The translations under genes were made by a program, and so were the position numbers. A stretch of 62,000 nt of DNA from Owenia fusiformis (lineage: Eukaryota; Annelida; Polychaeta; Sabellida; Oweniidae). Of the stretch, positions 33,450 through 45,412 are shown piece by piece. Where the stretch lies: the NCBI GenBank assembly GCA_903813345.2, contig CAIIXF020000006.1, positions 34,572,436 to 34,634,435 of the forward strand, given 5' to 3'. Numbering within the stretch: position 1 is the stretch's first letter; each line of letters begins with the position of its first letter. Below the pieces are notes generated by a model. It saw only the letters and a program-made list of their open reading frames with translations, had not been told where the DNA came from and ran no database searches.

Positions 33450-36190
33450 TTGTAATCGGTTTTAACCGGGAAATCGGCCGAATAACTGGAGCAGCGACGA
33501 TATAATTGCCGCTTTGTCTTTTGTTACCAAGCCGCATTTGTCCATTTAAAATCATATCATATTTTAGTGGAAAATAAAAATGCTTAGATCGAAGAGAATA
33601 TAATAATATAATGTAATATACATGCAACGATTTGTTAAACAAATATGCTCGCGATCGTAAAATAACCCATCACCATTTTAACATACATTTTCATATATAT
33701 CCTAAATTCACAATTAAATCTGGCTATGGTTAATCAAATAGTTAAAAAAATAATGCCAAGACGTAAAACCGTAAAATTCTGAAATCAACAAATCTTGGTA
33801 TGAAAGCACTCAAATTAATAGAGGCAATATAAGATTGAGACATTTTTAAACATTTCTATCCAATCTGTTATTCAACTGTTCGGGAATCAAGGTCGCGGTA
33901 AATTCAGTTCTGCTGGCTTTGTCTAAACCATGATTCGTCACATGGACTTAAAATGAACTTAAATAGAATGTTAATTTGTTTGATTTACAGCTCAATGCGA
34001 ATCCATGGACTAATGGCATTAGTTAAATCAAACGATCAAACAATCAACCGATCAATTCAAATACACCAATATTCACAATATAAATTCACTTTCTAAAAAA
34101 GGGCCATTTAATACAGGTGTGGTGCTTGGCGCTCTAAGCTCTGAATCTGAATGGTACAGTGTAAAAGACCGGAATAACAAAAAGTTGTTTGTAGCGAGAT
34201 AAATAGTGACATAAAAAGGGCTTTAAGCGCCGAAACCGGAACAAATCGTGGAACTTTCCATATATGACCAGACAACCTTCCTGGGTGTAGAAATCAATCG
34301 TGCCCCTAAAATCCATAGAGGTGGCATTAATGAGTATCATTTATCTTTAATTCATTTTATCTCTTTTCCAAGGTGGCATATTCGGTATTGTAAACACTGA
34401 AATTTCAATTGAATATAAAGTTTGAGATACAACACTGTATGTGACAGCTAATGAGTAATTTGAATGCAAGTAAAAAATAATCTAGCTAAATTAAAAGTGT
34501 ATCTTTCTTACTACAACAAATGCCAAAATCACTTCTTGTTTCTGACAAGGTCATGCTTGAGTAACAATGAGCATCAACATTTGTTATTTTGACATACATG
34601 ATTAATAAAGATAAATAAGAAGTAGTTCTGCTTATTTTGCAGAACTTCTATGTTTTTAAATATGATATTGTTGGTCTATCAGGGCAGGTCTGGGATTAAG
34701 GAGTGGTATGTGGGAGGGGGGGGGGTCTTGTTACTAACTGGCCCATACCCGGGGGCGGGGGGCTTGACTTTTTGTTTCCTTGGAGGATATTCTTTTTATT
34801 TCGAGGCGGAAGATAACATTTGGTGACATTTTGGCATTGTTTTTTAAAGTACTGTTCTCTGTACTTTAGAGGTTTTTCAGCTTCAGCAATCAAAGCAGTT
34901 GGTATGGTAGCAGAGTCCAGCTCAAGGTGGATTTGGCTGAAGAGGAAAGACAGGTGGTGTCCTTCAGAGAGTGATGATTGAGATCAGTCATTACTGCCCC
35001 ACTCAGTGGAAGCATACAGGTTAAGGGGCGAAATGCTGTTGATACTGAGATACCTGCTTATGTGATGACACAGTGAGGGACTCACACCTGTTACCCTTAA
35101 GATACTTATCACCTTTTAGCGTATCCCTGTTAAAATTATAGCGATGCATCGCCGATGTTTATAGAAAAAGAGATGGTATGGATGTATTTCTTATTCCCGA
35201 CAATCGAATTTCATATCAAAGATTCACAGTATAGCTTTACAGTGGTATTACCATATTCTTATTGCTTCAATGGATGCAAAACATTCACTATTTTAGATTG
35301 GACCTTTTCCCTTTCGATTAAAACTCAATTACAAATCCCATGGGATCGACTTATTAATCATACATGTATGTGTACAAGTGAAAATGAACTTGCATGTAGA
35401 AACATGTTATATGTCTCTGATTGTGTGTAAACCCTCCCCAGCCTCCTCCCCCACCTCCTCCCCCACCTCATCCCGACCTAGCCATGCTTGTCTTTTGAAT
35501 AATGTCTACCCCTTGATGCATCTGTTAATAAATGGTTTTCAAAAGGTTGGTGTAGGCCCCAGTGAAGGAAAATGACATAAAGATCCGATGTAGGATTAAA
35601 ATGGAATGAGTGATTGATCAATGATTCGATAAGCCACTTACGAGATTATTAATTTTAAATATAGGTCAACTTGAGTTTGTTTTAACATATATTCCATCGA
35701 TATGAAATTAACACATGGCTGTTTCCGTAGGCTGTTTTGGCATTTTCCTTTCCTTTTGTTTCCTTTCACTTTTTGATGTGTCACTATTCAGCGTTCAGCG
35801 TCATCGTTCGGCGGTTTGTGTTTAAGACTTAATTAGTTTGATAATTCCCATATTGATAAAACATAGGTACAAAATTACAGTAAGCATAGAAATATATATA
35901 TTTATAATTTGTATAAAATTCAAAATGGAATACCAAAGTACACCAAAGAACAGTTTTCAATAAGGGATTTTAGTTCGAAGGAGTTTATCTTATTTTATAT
36001 TCATATCAATAAAACGGTCTTAGACATTGACAGAAAAACACAATCAATTATTGAATATTCAGTTTTTATATTATGACATGCAATATTACCTTTTCTCTGG
36101 TCAAATGGAATCTAGCTTGTGTAAGGTAGCATGATATTTAATTAGGCCAACGGAGTCGTAGTCAGGAAAAAGACAGCATATTAAGTCAAT
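33450..36190. other. Intergenic, no gene recognised
   Basis: Contains G-rich stretches around 34713-34762 and CCACCTCCTCCC repeats around 35448-35470. No exon with recognisable coding content was seen. Confidence 0.4.
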
Positions 36191-36194
36191 TAAA

Positions 36195-36255
36195 ATGGAA
36201 TTACCACAAACTGTCCTGATAATAGTGAATGCATTATCGTATGTATTCAGTAAAG
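36195..36255 (+). CDS. CCP gene A exon 1: signal peptide
   Basis: ATG in context AAAATGG, hydrophobic core TVLIIVNALSYVF, donor GTAAGT. It ends one base into Glu, which CCP exon 2 completes. Confidence 0.8.
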
Positions 36256-39200
36256 GTAAGTTGCAATACTTATTTTAGAATGAATGGAAGTTTCATTATG
36301 ATAATTTACGAACTATGAAGGTTGAATATGACCATAATCGATATATCAAATTATAGATGGACTTAAAAGATTTAAGGGAAATGCAGAAAATTATCATATG
36401 CAACTCGATTTACATTATCTATTATATCCATAAGGGTTATGTCCTAGGAGGTTTTGGATACAGGGTTTATCCCAAAGGAATTATGCTTATCTCCCGAGGG
36501 ACCGAAGGGGATACACATATTTGCCGAGGGATAAACCCTGTATCCAAAACTGACCGTACATAACAGATATACTCCATACCTACTATAAGGCTCTAAGTAT
36601 GTCCATTACACCTCATAAATTCCAAAATTCAGAAACACACTTATAGGTACGCATTTTCTTGAAAAGTAGTTTTTTAGTTTCCGAGATTTTCACACTCATT
36701 ATTTATTTCTGGAGCAGATCAATGAATTGACAGTAAAATTAGAAATATACACCATAAGTTTGAAATATAATTTTTATTTCGTAAGTTGAGTAAAACGTAA
36801 ATTGAATTCGCTTTCCAGGAGCGGGACCGGGATGGATACAGCCTATATCCATCCCGGTCTCGGTCTACTTTAATTTGACCCTCAGTAGTTATGGGATACA
36901 GTGACAAATACTATAGAACTGTCTTGTATGTTCAATTGACTTTTTGTTTTTATAGAGTGCCAGTCTCCGGATCTAGACGATGTTTTACATCGTGAGCTTA
37001 ATTTTACCATAAAGACGGTCCCGTCTGGGGAGACAAAAATAACTTACAAATGTCAAGGGTGTTACGAAGTGTTTGGAAGTCGGTTCAAACAAAAATGTAC
37101 CCCTAATGGAACATGGGAAGATTCGATCCCATTCTGTAGAAGTAAGCAGAGTAAAAAATGAATACCTTTCTATAGTGAACACCTGTGTTTAGTGAACACC
37201 ACTCCAAGACACATTTTACATTAACTCCTGTATAAAATCCACTCTCGGAAGTGAATACCTATCTATAGTGAATACTTTTTATTGCTTCATAGGTGTTCGT
37301 TATACACAGGTTTTACTGTATATCGTATTCATGTACCAGATATGCCATTTCATAGATTTTTTGAGCCATGATTTACAACAATGATTATGAAGACAAGGCT
37401 AAACGTACGGTTTTAAGGGCAACTCCAGTATAACACATCGATTCCATGTTAAAGTGAGCAAATTCAATTGTCTACTTAATTTAAATTATTCCAGAGAACT
37501 CGGATGGATGGATATTTTATCATATGAGTCGCGACAAACCTACCATTTCACATTGGTTTACATGGGAATGCAAAATTTGTCATCTGAATTTTCGATCTAT
37601 AATTGTGTTAGAAGAAAACAAGTCTATGGGAAAAAGGTTGTTAGAGGGGAGTATGTCCCTCGAAAAAACAATTGACAGGGAGGTGGTAATCGGGGGAGGG
37701 GTCAAAACATTACACATTCCCGGAAAACAAGATATAAATTACCCTTTGAGCAAATTTAGTGTAGGGCGTACTGACGGTGTTATAGCATGACGGTTACGAC
37801 ACCTCTGAAAACGAGATTAGACGACTACGATCACTGATTTATCCAATAAAATGGCCGCGATGGAACAGAAAACTAAGGTTGGTGCAGTATTTTCTTCTAC
37901 TGTGTATCAATGAAATGATGAACGGTTTTTGTAGACATCGCATTCGGTGGTGCATTTAGTAATGTATATTTTGAACGTATTCTTTGCAAACTGATGCCCG
38001 GGGATAACATAAGAGAAAAACCGTTGAGTTTGAAATTCAAAACTACACAAAATTTAGTAATTTGTTTATTTTTGTCGGTAGGGCATGGTCTACACTCTAC
38101 ATTGCCTAACGACCTCGGGGTATATACAGGGTGTCCGGAAAGTAAAGATGCAAATGCTCTTATTTCAAGAGATTTACCTGTTATGAGATGAAATTGCTCC
38201 AGAATGTGGAATGACATTATAACAATATATCCTGCAACTGTCATGACTTTAAGTTTCAAAATGAAGAAGTTATGGTTGTTATGGTAACGGGAGTCGAGGG
38301 TAAGTGGAGCAACGTCAAAACCGTGTTCTACAAATCTGTTTCCTGCTCATATGATCTTGGCACTCCACCATCTATTCCTATATTATATCAAATTATGTAC
38401 CACAACAGCATAGGGATTAGTAATGTAACATTATTTGATCATTTCATATTACTACTATCATTGAATATCCATTATTTTCCCCATTATCGATACATTATTG
38501 GTGCATCTTGACCAGCGATTCAAAGACCTGACAAAACCGCTGCTGTCCATCTCTCAGATTGCTGATAACATTGGCTTCCAGCAGAGTCTCATTTTGTATG
38601 TTGAACTTTTTACAAATATTGCTTTCAAATGGTCATTAAGGTACGTGTAGAAGTCTAAAGAGGCTTTATCAGGTTAATATGGGGGATTGATAGAAAGGTT
38701 TAATGTCAAGACACTCCATTGTAAGATTTGCTTTTTGCTTTGTGAATTGGTGCATCGTGGAGATGCAATATTGACTTTCCTACTAATGGCCAAGGACCAT
38801 TCTTCTAGGCACATGTATAATATTTCTTTCATTATACTGGTTAGTGACATAACATAGTTCTGATATGTACAGCAATGACATCATTATATAAAAGAAAACA
38901 CTATGGCAGCAATAATACATTGATGAACAAAACAAAACATATATAGAAAATACAACAAAAAACACTGTTCCAAATGGTTGTCTTTAAGCAATTTTTCACT
39001 TTTTAGCGTTGTTCTGGAACTGCTCCACATACCTCTCACATCCGTAACCATAACAACCGTAACTTGAATACATTTAGACTATATGTAATGAAAGTTGGTA
39101 GATATATTGTAATATTGTTCCTCTACAATCTGCAGCAATTTCATTTCAAAAAATCAAAATATCTTAAAATAAGAGCATTTGTATCTTTACTTTCCGGACA

Positions 39201-39742
39201 CCCTGTAGATGTAACCTACATACGATCATAAAAAGCCAATTGAGCATCCGCCATTTTTTGTTATCGTTACCGCAAAATTTTGCAAATCGCCTTGTCGTAA
39301 CCGTCATGCTATAACATCGTGGTACTGCTCAATCTGGTGTAAACGCTTTTTTAAACTGAGGATGATCGAAAGCTCACGATTGGTAGAATCACATTTGTAT
39401 CATTCACGTGACCTTCTTGGGTTGGTCAATCTCGACCAATCAAAAATGTGGTTGCCAGAGTATGACGAAAACATGTTTTGGTTGTCATGGTTTGACGGAA
39501 ATATTGGCAACAGAGACATCATGTTTATAGTCAATATTCTGTTTCAGAAAAACGTTGCCCTAAGTTAAAAGTACCTCAAAATGCTTACATTAAAAGGGGT
39601 GGTTCAGATAGAGAAACGTGTAGGGAAACAATAACATTTGGATGTAAAAGTGGATATCGTATTCAAGGACACCAGACCATTACATGTAACAAAAGGCTGG
39701 CAAAATGGGACTTCAATCCACCAATATGTAATCGTTTAACGA
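36195..39742 (+). CDS. Secreted sushi/CCP-domain protein A (3' end not found)
   Basis: Exons seen: 36195-36255 (signal peptide, MELPQTVLIIVNALSYVFSK), 36956-37141 (CCP domain 1) and 39548-39742 (CCP domain 2). All are joined in phase 1, the usual phase for extracellular domain shuffling. Each CCP shows the family pattern of C, Y.C, C.NG.W and C, as in complement regulators and lectin-pathway proteins, where it mediates protein binding. Unusually, each domain has five cysteines instead of four. The last exon ends at a good donor (GTGAGT), so more exons or a short terminal exon should follow; none was recognised before the paralogue starts at 41258. Function beyond a secreted binding module is unknown. 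Confidence 0.82.
36428..36565. mobile_element. Hairpin element, relative of 15173-15312
   Basis: GGTTATGTCCTAGGAGGTTTTGGATACAGGGTTTATCCC pairs with GGGATAAACCCTGTATCCAAAACTGACCGTACATAAC; inner CTCCCGAGGGACCG. It lies in intron 1 of CCP gene A. A smaller hairpin (GACCGGGATGGATA..TATCCATCCCGGTC) is at 36824-36862. Confidence 0.75.
36956..37141 (+). CDS. CCP gene A exon 2: CCP domain 1
   Basis: Encodes ECQSPDLDDVLHRELNFTIK through TYKCQGCYEVFGSRFKQKC and NGTWEDSIPFCR. About 89 percent identical to 43715-43900 by eye (21 differences in 186). Acceptor TTTTATAG, donor GTAAGC. Confidence 0.9.
37800..38120. other. Intron of CCP gene A, no feature
   Basis: Ordinary sequence up to the TA element; CGGTTACGAC and its complement GTCGTAACCG (39294) flank that element more widely, hinting at an older inverted structure around it. 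Confidence 0.35.
38127..39205 (+). mobile_element. TA-flanked element, CAGGGTGTCCGG ends, copy 1
   Basis: 1079 bp with termini CAGGGTGTCCGGAAAGTAAA and its complement, flanked by TA on both sides. The subterminal inverted similarity extends inward. An internal stretch reads FKDLTKPLLSISQIADNIGF and continues LYVELFTNIAFKWSL, also recognisable in copy 2. The TA duplication suggests a Tc1/mariner-like mobiliser. Confidence 0.85.
39548..39742 (+). CDS. CCP gene A exon 3: CCP domain 2
   Basis: Encodes KRCPKLKVPQNAYIKRGG, ETITFGCKSGYRIQGHQTIT and KWDFNPPICNR. C..FGC.SGY.I.G..TITC..W..PPIC is a clear sushi fold. Acceptor TGTTTCAG, donor GTGAGT, phase 1 at both ends. Confidence 0.88.
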
Positions 39743-39786
39743 GTGAGTATATTCACTTCCGCTAGCAGAGCTGTGTTCTAAACTAA

Positions 39787-40645
39787 CCCCCCTATCACAC
39801 CACTATCTTACCCGTTCTTGCCAGTCCTACGAAAACGTCGTAAAACGGGCTCAATCTGGCTGTGGTCGGGAAATATGTCTAAAATAATCAGCTACTTCGT
39901 TCATAAACAGTCTTCAATACGACCATCTCATTCGTAGTTCGTTCAGGTCGCACCACGTCGGTGTGCAACGTCGTATAACGCGTCTCTTAGTCTAGAAGGT
40001 CATCATGACCTGATTACAGAACTGTATGGTCGCCATCGAATTTTGAATCGATTCAAAATTCTAAATCACATCCCCCGTCCGGGAAAGTCCATGAAGTTCG
40101 TAATCAGACCGTAGAACGTTGTAGCTACGTTCATTCAGTTCGCACACAGTTTAAAACCGATTCGGCAACGTTTTGACGATCACCAGAAAATTTTGAGCAT
40201 GCTCTAAGTTCTGGAGGACCTACTCGTTCTAGTAGTTTCATGAACTAAAACGTCTTTTTAAAGATGACACATTTTCACAATACTTATTTGATGTTCTGCA
40301 AACGTAAGGTAATTCCACCCTCTTTATTGTACATTATTTTTTACCAATGTTTTTAATTCATGAGACAAATTATGGTTCACCCAGTGTCATGTTGTGTTAA
40401 ACTTTCAAGCACTTGAAAATTTTAGAATAATGATTTTAAATGTGGTCAATTATATACCTATGTAGGTGTCACGACCACGAATATGTAAAAATGTTATCAT
40501 GTTTTAATGAAATAAAAAAAAAAGAAGTTTGTAAACAAATCCCAAAACGGTTCTTAGTGGGTTCCTAGTACGTCAAATCCGTTCGTGCACAGTTGAAGCC
40601 CGTTTTCGAGAACGTAGTAAGAACTAGTTTGGTGTGATATTAGGG
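39787..40645. mobile_element. Inverted-repeat element, possible TAA duplication
   Basis: The ends (CCCCTATCACACCA.. and ..TGGTGTGATATTAGGG) and the inner words (AAAACGTCGTAAAACGGGC / GCCCGTTTTCGAGAACGT) are inverted. TAA flanks both sides (39784-39786, 40646-40648), as in PIF/Harbinger elements. It contains a perfect 24-bp palindrome at 40038-40061. Confidence 0.6.
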
Positions 40646-41257
40646 TAATAAAATACGTTAAAATCATCCTTCAAAATGGAGCTCCACTGCTTCTATACAG
40701 CAGCTGTGTAAAGAAGCAAATACCGATTGAACCAAGGATGCGTTAAGATATTATTAACTCTTTTTAACTAATACCTTTGCTGATTTTTATTGTTCGTATA
40801 AATAATCACGTCCCTTGGCTATTTAATTTGTAAATATAATTAAACAAGGTAAAATTAGAAAAAGGTAAAAAACTAAGAATACTAATACTAACCAATTTAG
40901 CTATCTTGCCTTTAGTTCATTGTAGCCTGTCGTCCCTTCATTTTGCTTTTTATTTTGAATAATCAGTTAAATATACCTGTCATCAAACTATTTATTACAT
41001 TTAATAGTGATTAGAGGATATCCTATGCTATTAACGTAATACGGTTACTTGATGAAAACAACATTAATAAAAATACAAAGATAAATCATTGTATAATGCT
41101 CACATCATCAACTTGGTTTGTTTCCTTAGTCATAGTGTTAGTTATAATATAATTGTCAATAAAAGTGTCTCACATTGAACGTAAATTGGCACAGCGGAGT
41201 ATTGAATATTCAAGATCATATATCTGAATATAAACGTATATACGAACTAAAACCAAA

Positions 41258-41312
41258 ATGGTACTTTTGCTGATTGTCATGACAACCGTATTATCATGTG
41301 TTTTCAGTAAAG
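41258..41312 (+). CDS. CCP gene B exon 1: signal peptide
   Basis: ATG in context AAAATGG, strongly hydrophobic LLLIVMTTVLSCVF, donor GTAAGTTA. The sequence around the donor (TTCAGTAAAGGTAAGTT) matches gene A. Confidence 0.82.
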
Positions 41313-43900
41313 GTAAGTTACAACACTTTATTTTACGATTAATTAATTATAATTTATAGATATGAAGTTTCATTACGCTTATTTAGCTAATTAAAGGTTA
41401 ATGCATTAAGTTCAACAATTATTTATATGACTTTACCTTCAAACTGAAAATATGAACCGAAATATTGTGAATTTTTATAAACTACAGGGTGTCCGGAAAG
41501 TAAAGATACAAATGCTCTTATTTTAAGAGATTTGGGTCTTTTGAAATGGAACTGCTACAGATTGTAGAGGAAGATTATCACAATATATCTACCAACTTTC
41601 ATCACATATAGTCTTAACGTGTTCAAGTTATGGTTGTTATGGTTACGGCTGTGAGGGGTATGTGGAGCAGTTCCAGAACATCAATAAAATGTCAAAAATA
41701 CAGCTAAATACAGCCATCTGAAACAGTGTTTATTGTCGTACTTTCTTTCAATGTTTTGCTAATTTTTGTTTGTTGTTTGTATTATTACTGCTATGGTTTT
41801 TTCTTTTATATAATGATGTCATTGTTACATATCAGAACTATTTTATGTCACTAACCAGTATAATCAAAGAAAAATATCATACAAGTGTTTAGAAAAAACA
41901 GCCTCTGGATTAGTTGGACAGTCAATATTGCATCTCCATAATACAGTACACCCATTCTCAAAATGAAGAAAACAATTCTTACAATGGATTGTCTTGACAT
42001 TAAACCTTTCTATACAATGCCCCATATTCACCTGATAGAGCCTTTTTTGACTTCTACCTAATGACCATCTGAAAGCAATATTTGAAAGAAGTTCAACATA
42101 CAAAGTGAGTCTCAGCTGAAAGTCAATGCTATACACAATTTGAGAGACAGACAGCAATGATTTTGTCAAGTCTTTGAATCAGCGTTCAAGATGCACCAAA
42201 AATGTTTAGATAATGGGGAAAATATTGAATATTCAATGATAGTAGTAATATGAAGAGATCAAATAATGTTACGGTACTAATCCTTATGCTGTTGTAGTAC
42301 ATAATTTGATGTAATATAGGAATAGATGGTAGAATGCCAAGATGCTATGAGCAGGAAAGAGATTTGTAAAACACATTTGTGACGTTGCTCCACATACCCT
42401 CGACTCCCGTTACCATAACGACCATAACTTTTTCATTTTAAAACTATAAGTCATGACCGTTGCAGGATATATTGCTATAATGCCATTCTACATTCTGGAG
42501 CAATTTCATCTCATAAGATGTAAATCTCTTAAAATGAGAGCATTTGTATCTTTACTTTCCGGACACCCTGTATATCGTTCAAAATACATTGAATTAAAAA
42601 GGTTTACAACTAAAAACGGCAACTCCACGGAGTACCAAATCCCAACGATCACCATAACATATATGAATCTGTATTTGTCACAATATAATATTTACCATCT
42701 ACTCTTCCCTTAAAATATAATCGGTAGATATTAAAATATATACACACATAATAGAGACAATATATTTTAGATCTAATAAAGTATCATATCACCATACTTT
42801 AGAGAAATCTCAAGTAACAGCGAATTCCTGTTGGCAGCCATTTTGAATTTTCTGAGACACAAATCAGAAAAACAATACCATAATTGTGATCTACCCCATA
42901 TTTCCTTCAATTTGAGCATAATATAGCCACACTTTGAAGAGATCAGAAAATTATTGCGAAATCTCACATAAGGCGGCTAATCAACTCTAAATTACCTTTC
43001 ATATGAGTATAATAAAGCTATACTTTAGAAAGATCTTAAAATTAACGGAAATCCCCGTTTCCCCGACCACCATACACAGCCCCTAGGGGTCGGACTGAAA
43101 AACTGAAAATATACGTGACAAAGATAGATCTTGTGAAATTACTATCAACATTTCAAACAATAATATTCTTTTTTTGGTTTAAAATGAAAAACTATGAATT
43201 TTCGCCAAGTATTTCCATCATTTCTACAGCAGCGACCATCTTGAAAGTTTTTTTGCGTAAAACTATTCACCAATATACTAAGTACATCTTTCCACCAATT
43301 TTGAAGCAAATATATCCACTAGTATTCGAGCTATTTTCCAGACGGACGGACTCAGACAGACGAAGGGCTTCACTATATTCCTACCGAGCTTTGTTCGTAG
43401 GGATAAGAAAGCTTTGTAGTAAGACCTTAAAGTAATTAAGTACTGAAAATAAACGTGTTTTTGATAAATACTTCGATGTGTCTTAGTCGTTGATTGGCAA
43501 ATGTCTCCAGCGAGAGGTTGGAACACATTGCCGATGGCCTTCATATGTTGTGACCTGTGACAATTGTTTACAAGTTTCCCATGTTGATGTCTTGTTTTAG
43601 CATGTCATTTTCTCGATTTACATGTAGATATAGGGTTGTATAGCAAATATTATTTTACCTATTTATTTATCGAGTTTATGTAAACGGTGCTTTTGATTGA
43701 TTTTAATTTTATAGAGTGTCAGCCCCCGGAACTAGACGGTATTTTACACCGTAGACTTGGTTTTACCATAAAGACGGTCCCGTCGGGGGAGACGAAAATA
43801 ACGTACAAATGTCGAGGGTGTTACGAACTGTTTGGAAGTCGATTCAAACAAAAATGCACCCTTAATGGAACATGGGAGGATTCGATCCCATTCTGTAGAA
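41258..43900 (+). CDS. Secreted sushi/CCP-domain protein B (partial, paralogue of A)
   Basis: Exon 1 (41258-41312) encodes a signal peptide, MVLLLIVMTTVLSCVFSK, ending like gene A (VFSK, same phase 1, same GTAAGTT donor). Exon 2 (43715-43900) encodes a CCP domain with the same five-cysteine pattern as A: ECQPPELDGILHRRLGFTIK through YKCRGCYELFGSRFKQKC. By eye there are 9 amino-acid changes in 62 relative to A. A CCP2 exon like 39548-39742 was not found before the assembly gap at 44913 and may lie inside it. Intron 1 is larger than in A because it contains a TA element. Confidence 0.82.
41485..42570 (-). mobile_element. TA-flanked element, CAGGGTGTCCGG ends, copy 2 (inverted)
   Basis: 1086 bp, same ends and TA flanks as 38127-39205 but in the opposite orientation. 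The minus strand reads FKDLTKSLLSVSQIVYSIDF and LYVELLSNIAFRWSL, the counterpart of copy 1. It lies in intron 1 of CCP gene B. Confidence 0.85.
42760..43430. repeat. Dispersed repeat, inverted partner of 26150-26540, plus ACGGACGGAC end
   Basis: The first 340 bp mirror 26150-26540. The right part ends GACGGACGGACTC..GAAGGGCTTC, resembling the CCGT-rich start at 1080-1180 in reverse. Confidence 0.55.
43715..43900 (+). CDS. CCP gene B exon 2: CCP domain
   Basis: 186 bp, acceptor ATTTTATAG, donor GTAAGT, phase 1 at both ends, identical in length to gene A exon 2. Confidence 0.9.
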
Positions 43901-44912
43901 GTAAGTATTGTATTTTATATTATATGTCTTGTTATGAGTATGCTTGAAAAAACATCAGTAAGCGGGTGACTTACTTAGGATCGGTAAAATGGGGCATGGA
44001 TTTTAATTCTCCATATTTTACCCTATTGTTAACATCATAGGCTTTTAATAGACTGAATGCCCATGTTAATATACTCTGTGGCAGTGCTCGTCTTCAACAT
44101 ACCACTGCGGCGGGCAAATCTTCAGGCTAGTCTCAGGTTCCATAAGGTGACGAACTAATAGAGGAGTTTCTAAATAGCTTTGAAATCTCGTTAATTCTCG
44201 TTTTACATGAGATTATAAGAGATTTGCACTTTTTTCCTTTAATGAATTACTTTTCTTTATTTTTGATAGCATATTTGGATTCAGTGACAAATGTTCTCCA
44301 ATTAAAGCTTTGATTTAAACAGTTATGTCATTTAAATCATTTTCCATGACATTTAAAAAAAAACTTGGGCCAAATCTCCATTTGTGCAATGCTGACATTC
44401 ATTAACATTCAGACAGATTCAACCAACACTCTTTGATAAATCATGAAATTAAGTGACTGTTGAAAGTTTCTAGCATTGGAGTGAGTGAAGGTCTGGCCCT
44501 AGAAAATCAAAGACAAACAAGGGTGACATCGTCAGCACTTTTCAGCTATTTAGAAACTATACTATTGACATGATTAGGCCTATTCCTTGTTCCAATGCCA
44601 TGTCATTTGATTGGGTAATCCAGAGAACGTGATATGGTTGCATTTTGCGTATTGATGATAAACCCACAAGTGGTGAATTATTGAGTATAGTAAAACAATC
44701 ATTATACAAGTATTATATTTTGATCGAGAATTGAACACGCGAATATTGGAATAAAACGGACTAATTTCTCCAGATTTGGATTTTTTCTTTCGCCTTCCGC
44801 ATTATCTATTCCGAAGCAGTGCCACAATAGCTCGTATCGTTAATTTTCACCAGCCTTTTCTGCCATATTGTAAAACTTTAATTAAAGTTACTGAAACTGC
44901 AGTTGTAACAGT
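43901..44912. other. No gene recognised up to the gap
   Basis: Contains GGCAGTGCTCGTCTTCAAC (44078), shared with 32728. No CCP-like exon seen here. Confidence 0.4.
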
Positions 44913-45412
44913 NNNNNNNNNNNNNNNNNNNNNNNNNNNNNNNNNNNNNNNNNNNNNNNNNNNNNNNNNNNNNNNNNNNNNNNNNNNNNNNNNNNNNNNN
45001 NNNNNNNNNNNNNNNNNNNNNNNNNNNNNNNNNNNNNNNNNNNNNNNNNNNNNNNNNNNNNNNNNNNNNNNNNNNNNNNNNNNNNNNNNNNNNNNNNNNN
45101 NNNNNNNNNNNNNNNNNNNNNNNNNNNNNNNNNNNNNNNNNNNNNNNNNNNNNNNNNNNNNNNNNNNNNNNNNNNNNNNNNNNNNNNNNNNNNNNNNNNN
45201 NNNNNNNNNNNNNNNNNNNNNNNNNNNNNNNNNNNNNNNNNNNNNNNNNNNNNNNNNNNNNNNNNNNNNNNNNNNNNNNNNNNNNNNNNNNNNNNNNNNN
45301 NNNNNNNNNNNNNNNNNNNNNNNNNNNNNNNNNNNNNNNNNNNNNNNNNNNNNNNNNNNNNNNNNNNNNNNNNNNNNNNNNNNNNNNNNNNNNNNNNNNN
45401 NNNNNNNNNNNN
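44913..45412. other. Assembly gap, 500 N
   Basis: Exactly 500 unknown bases, a round number that suggests a placeholder rather than a measured length. It hides the start of the DapF gene and possibly the end of CCP gene B. Confidence 1.

Noticed and set aside
38540-38600. AraC-type helix-turn-helix in the TA element (LLSISQIADNIGF)
   Set aside because: Such regulators are bacterial; the similarity is short and not kept in copy 2, so chance is more likely.
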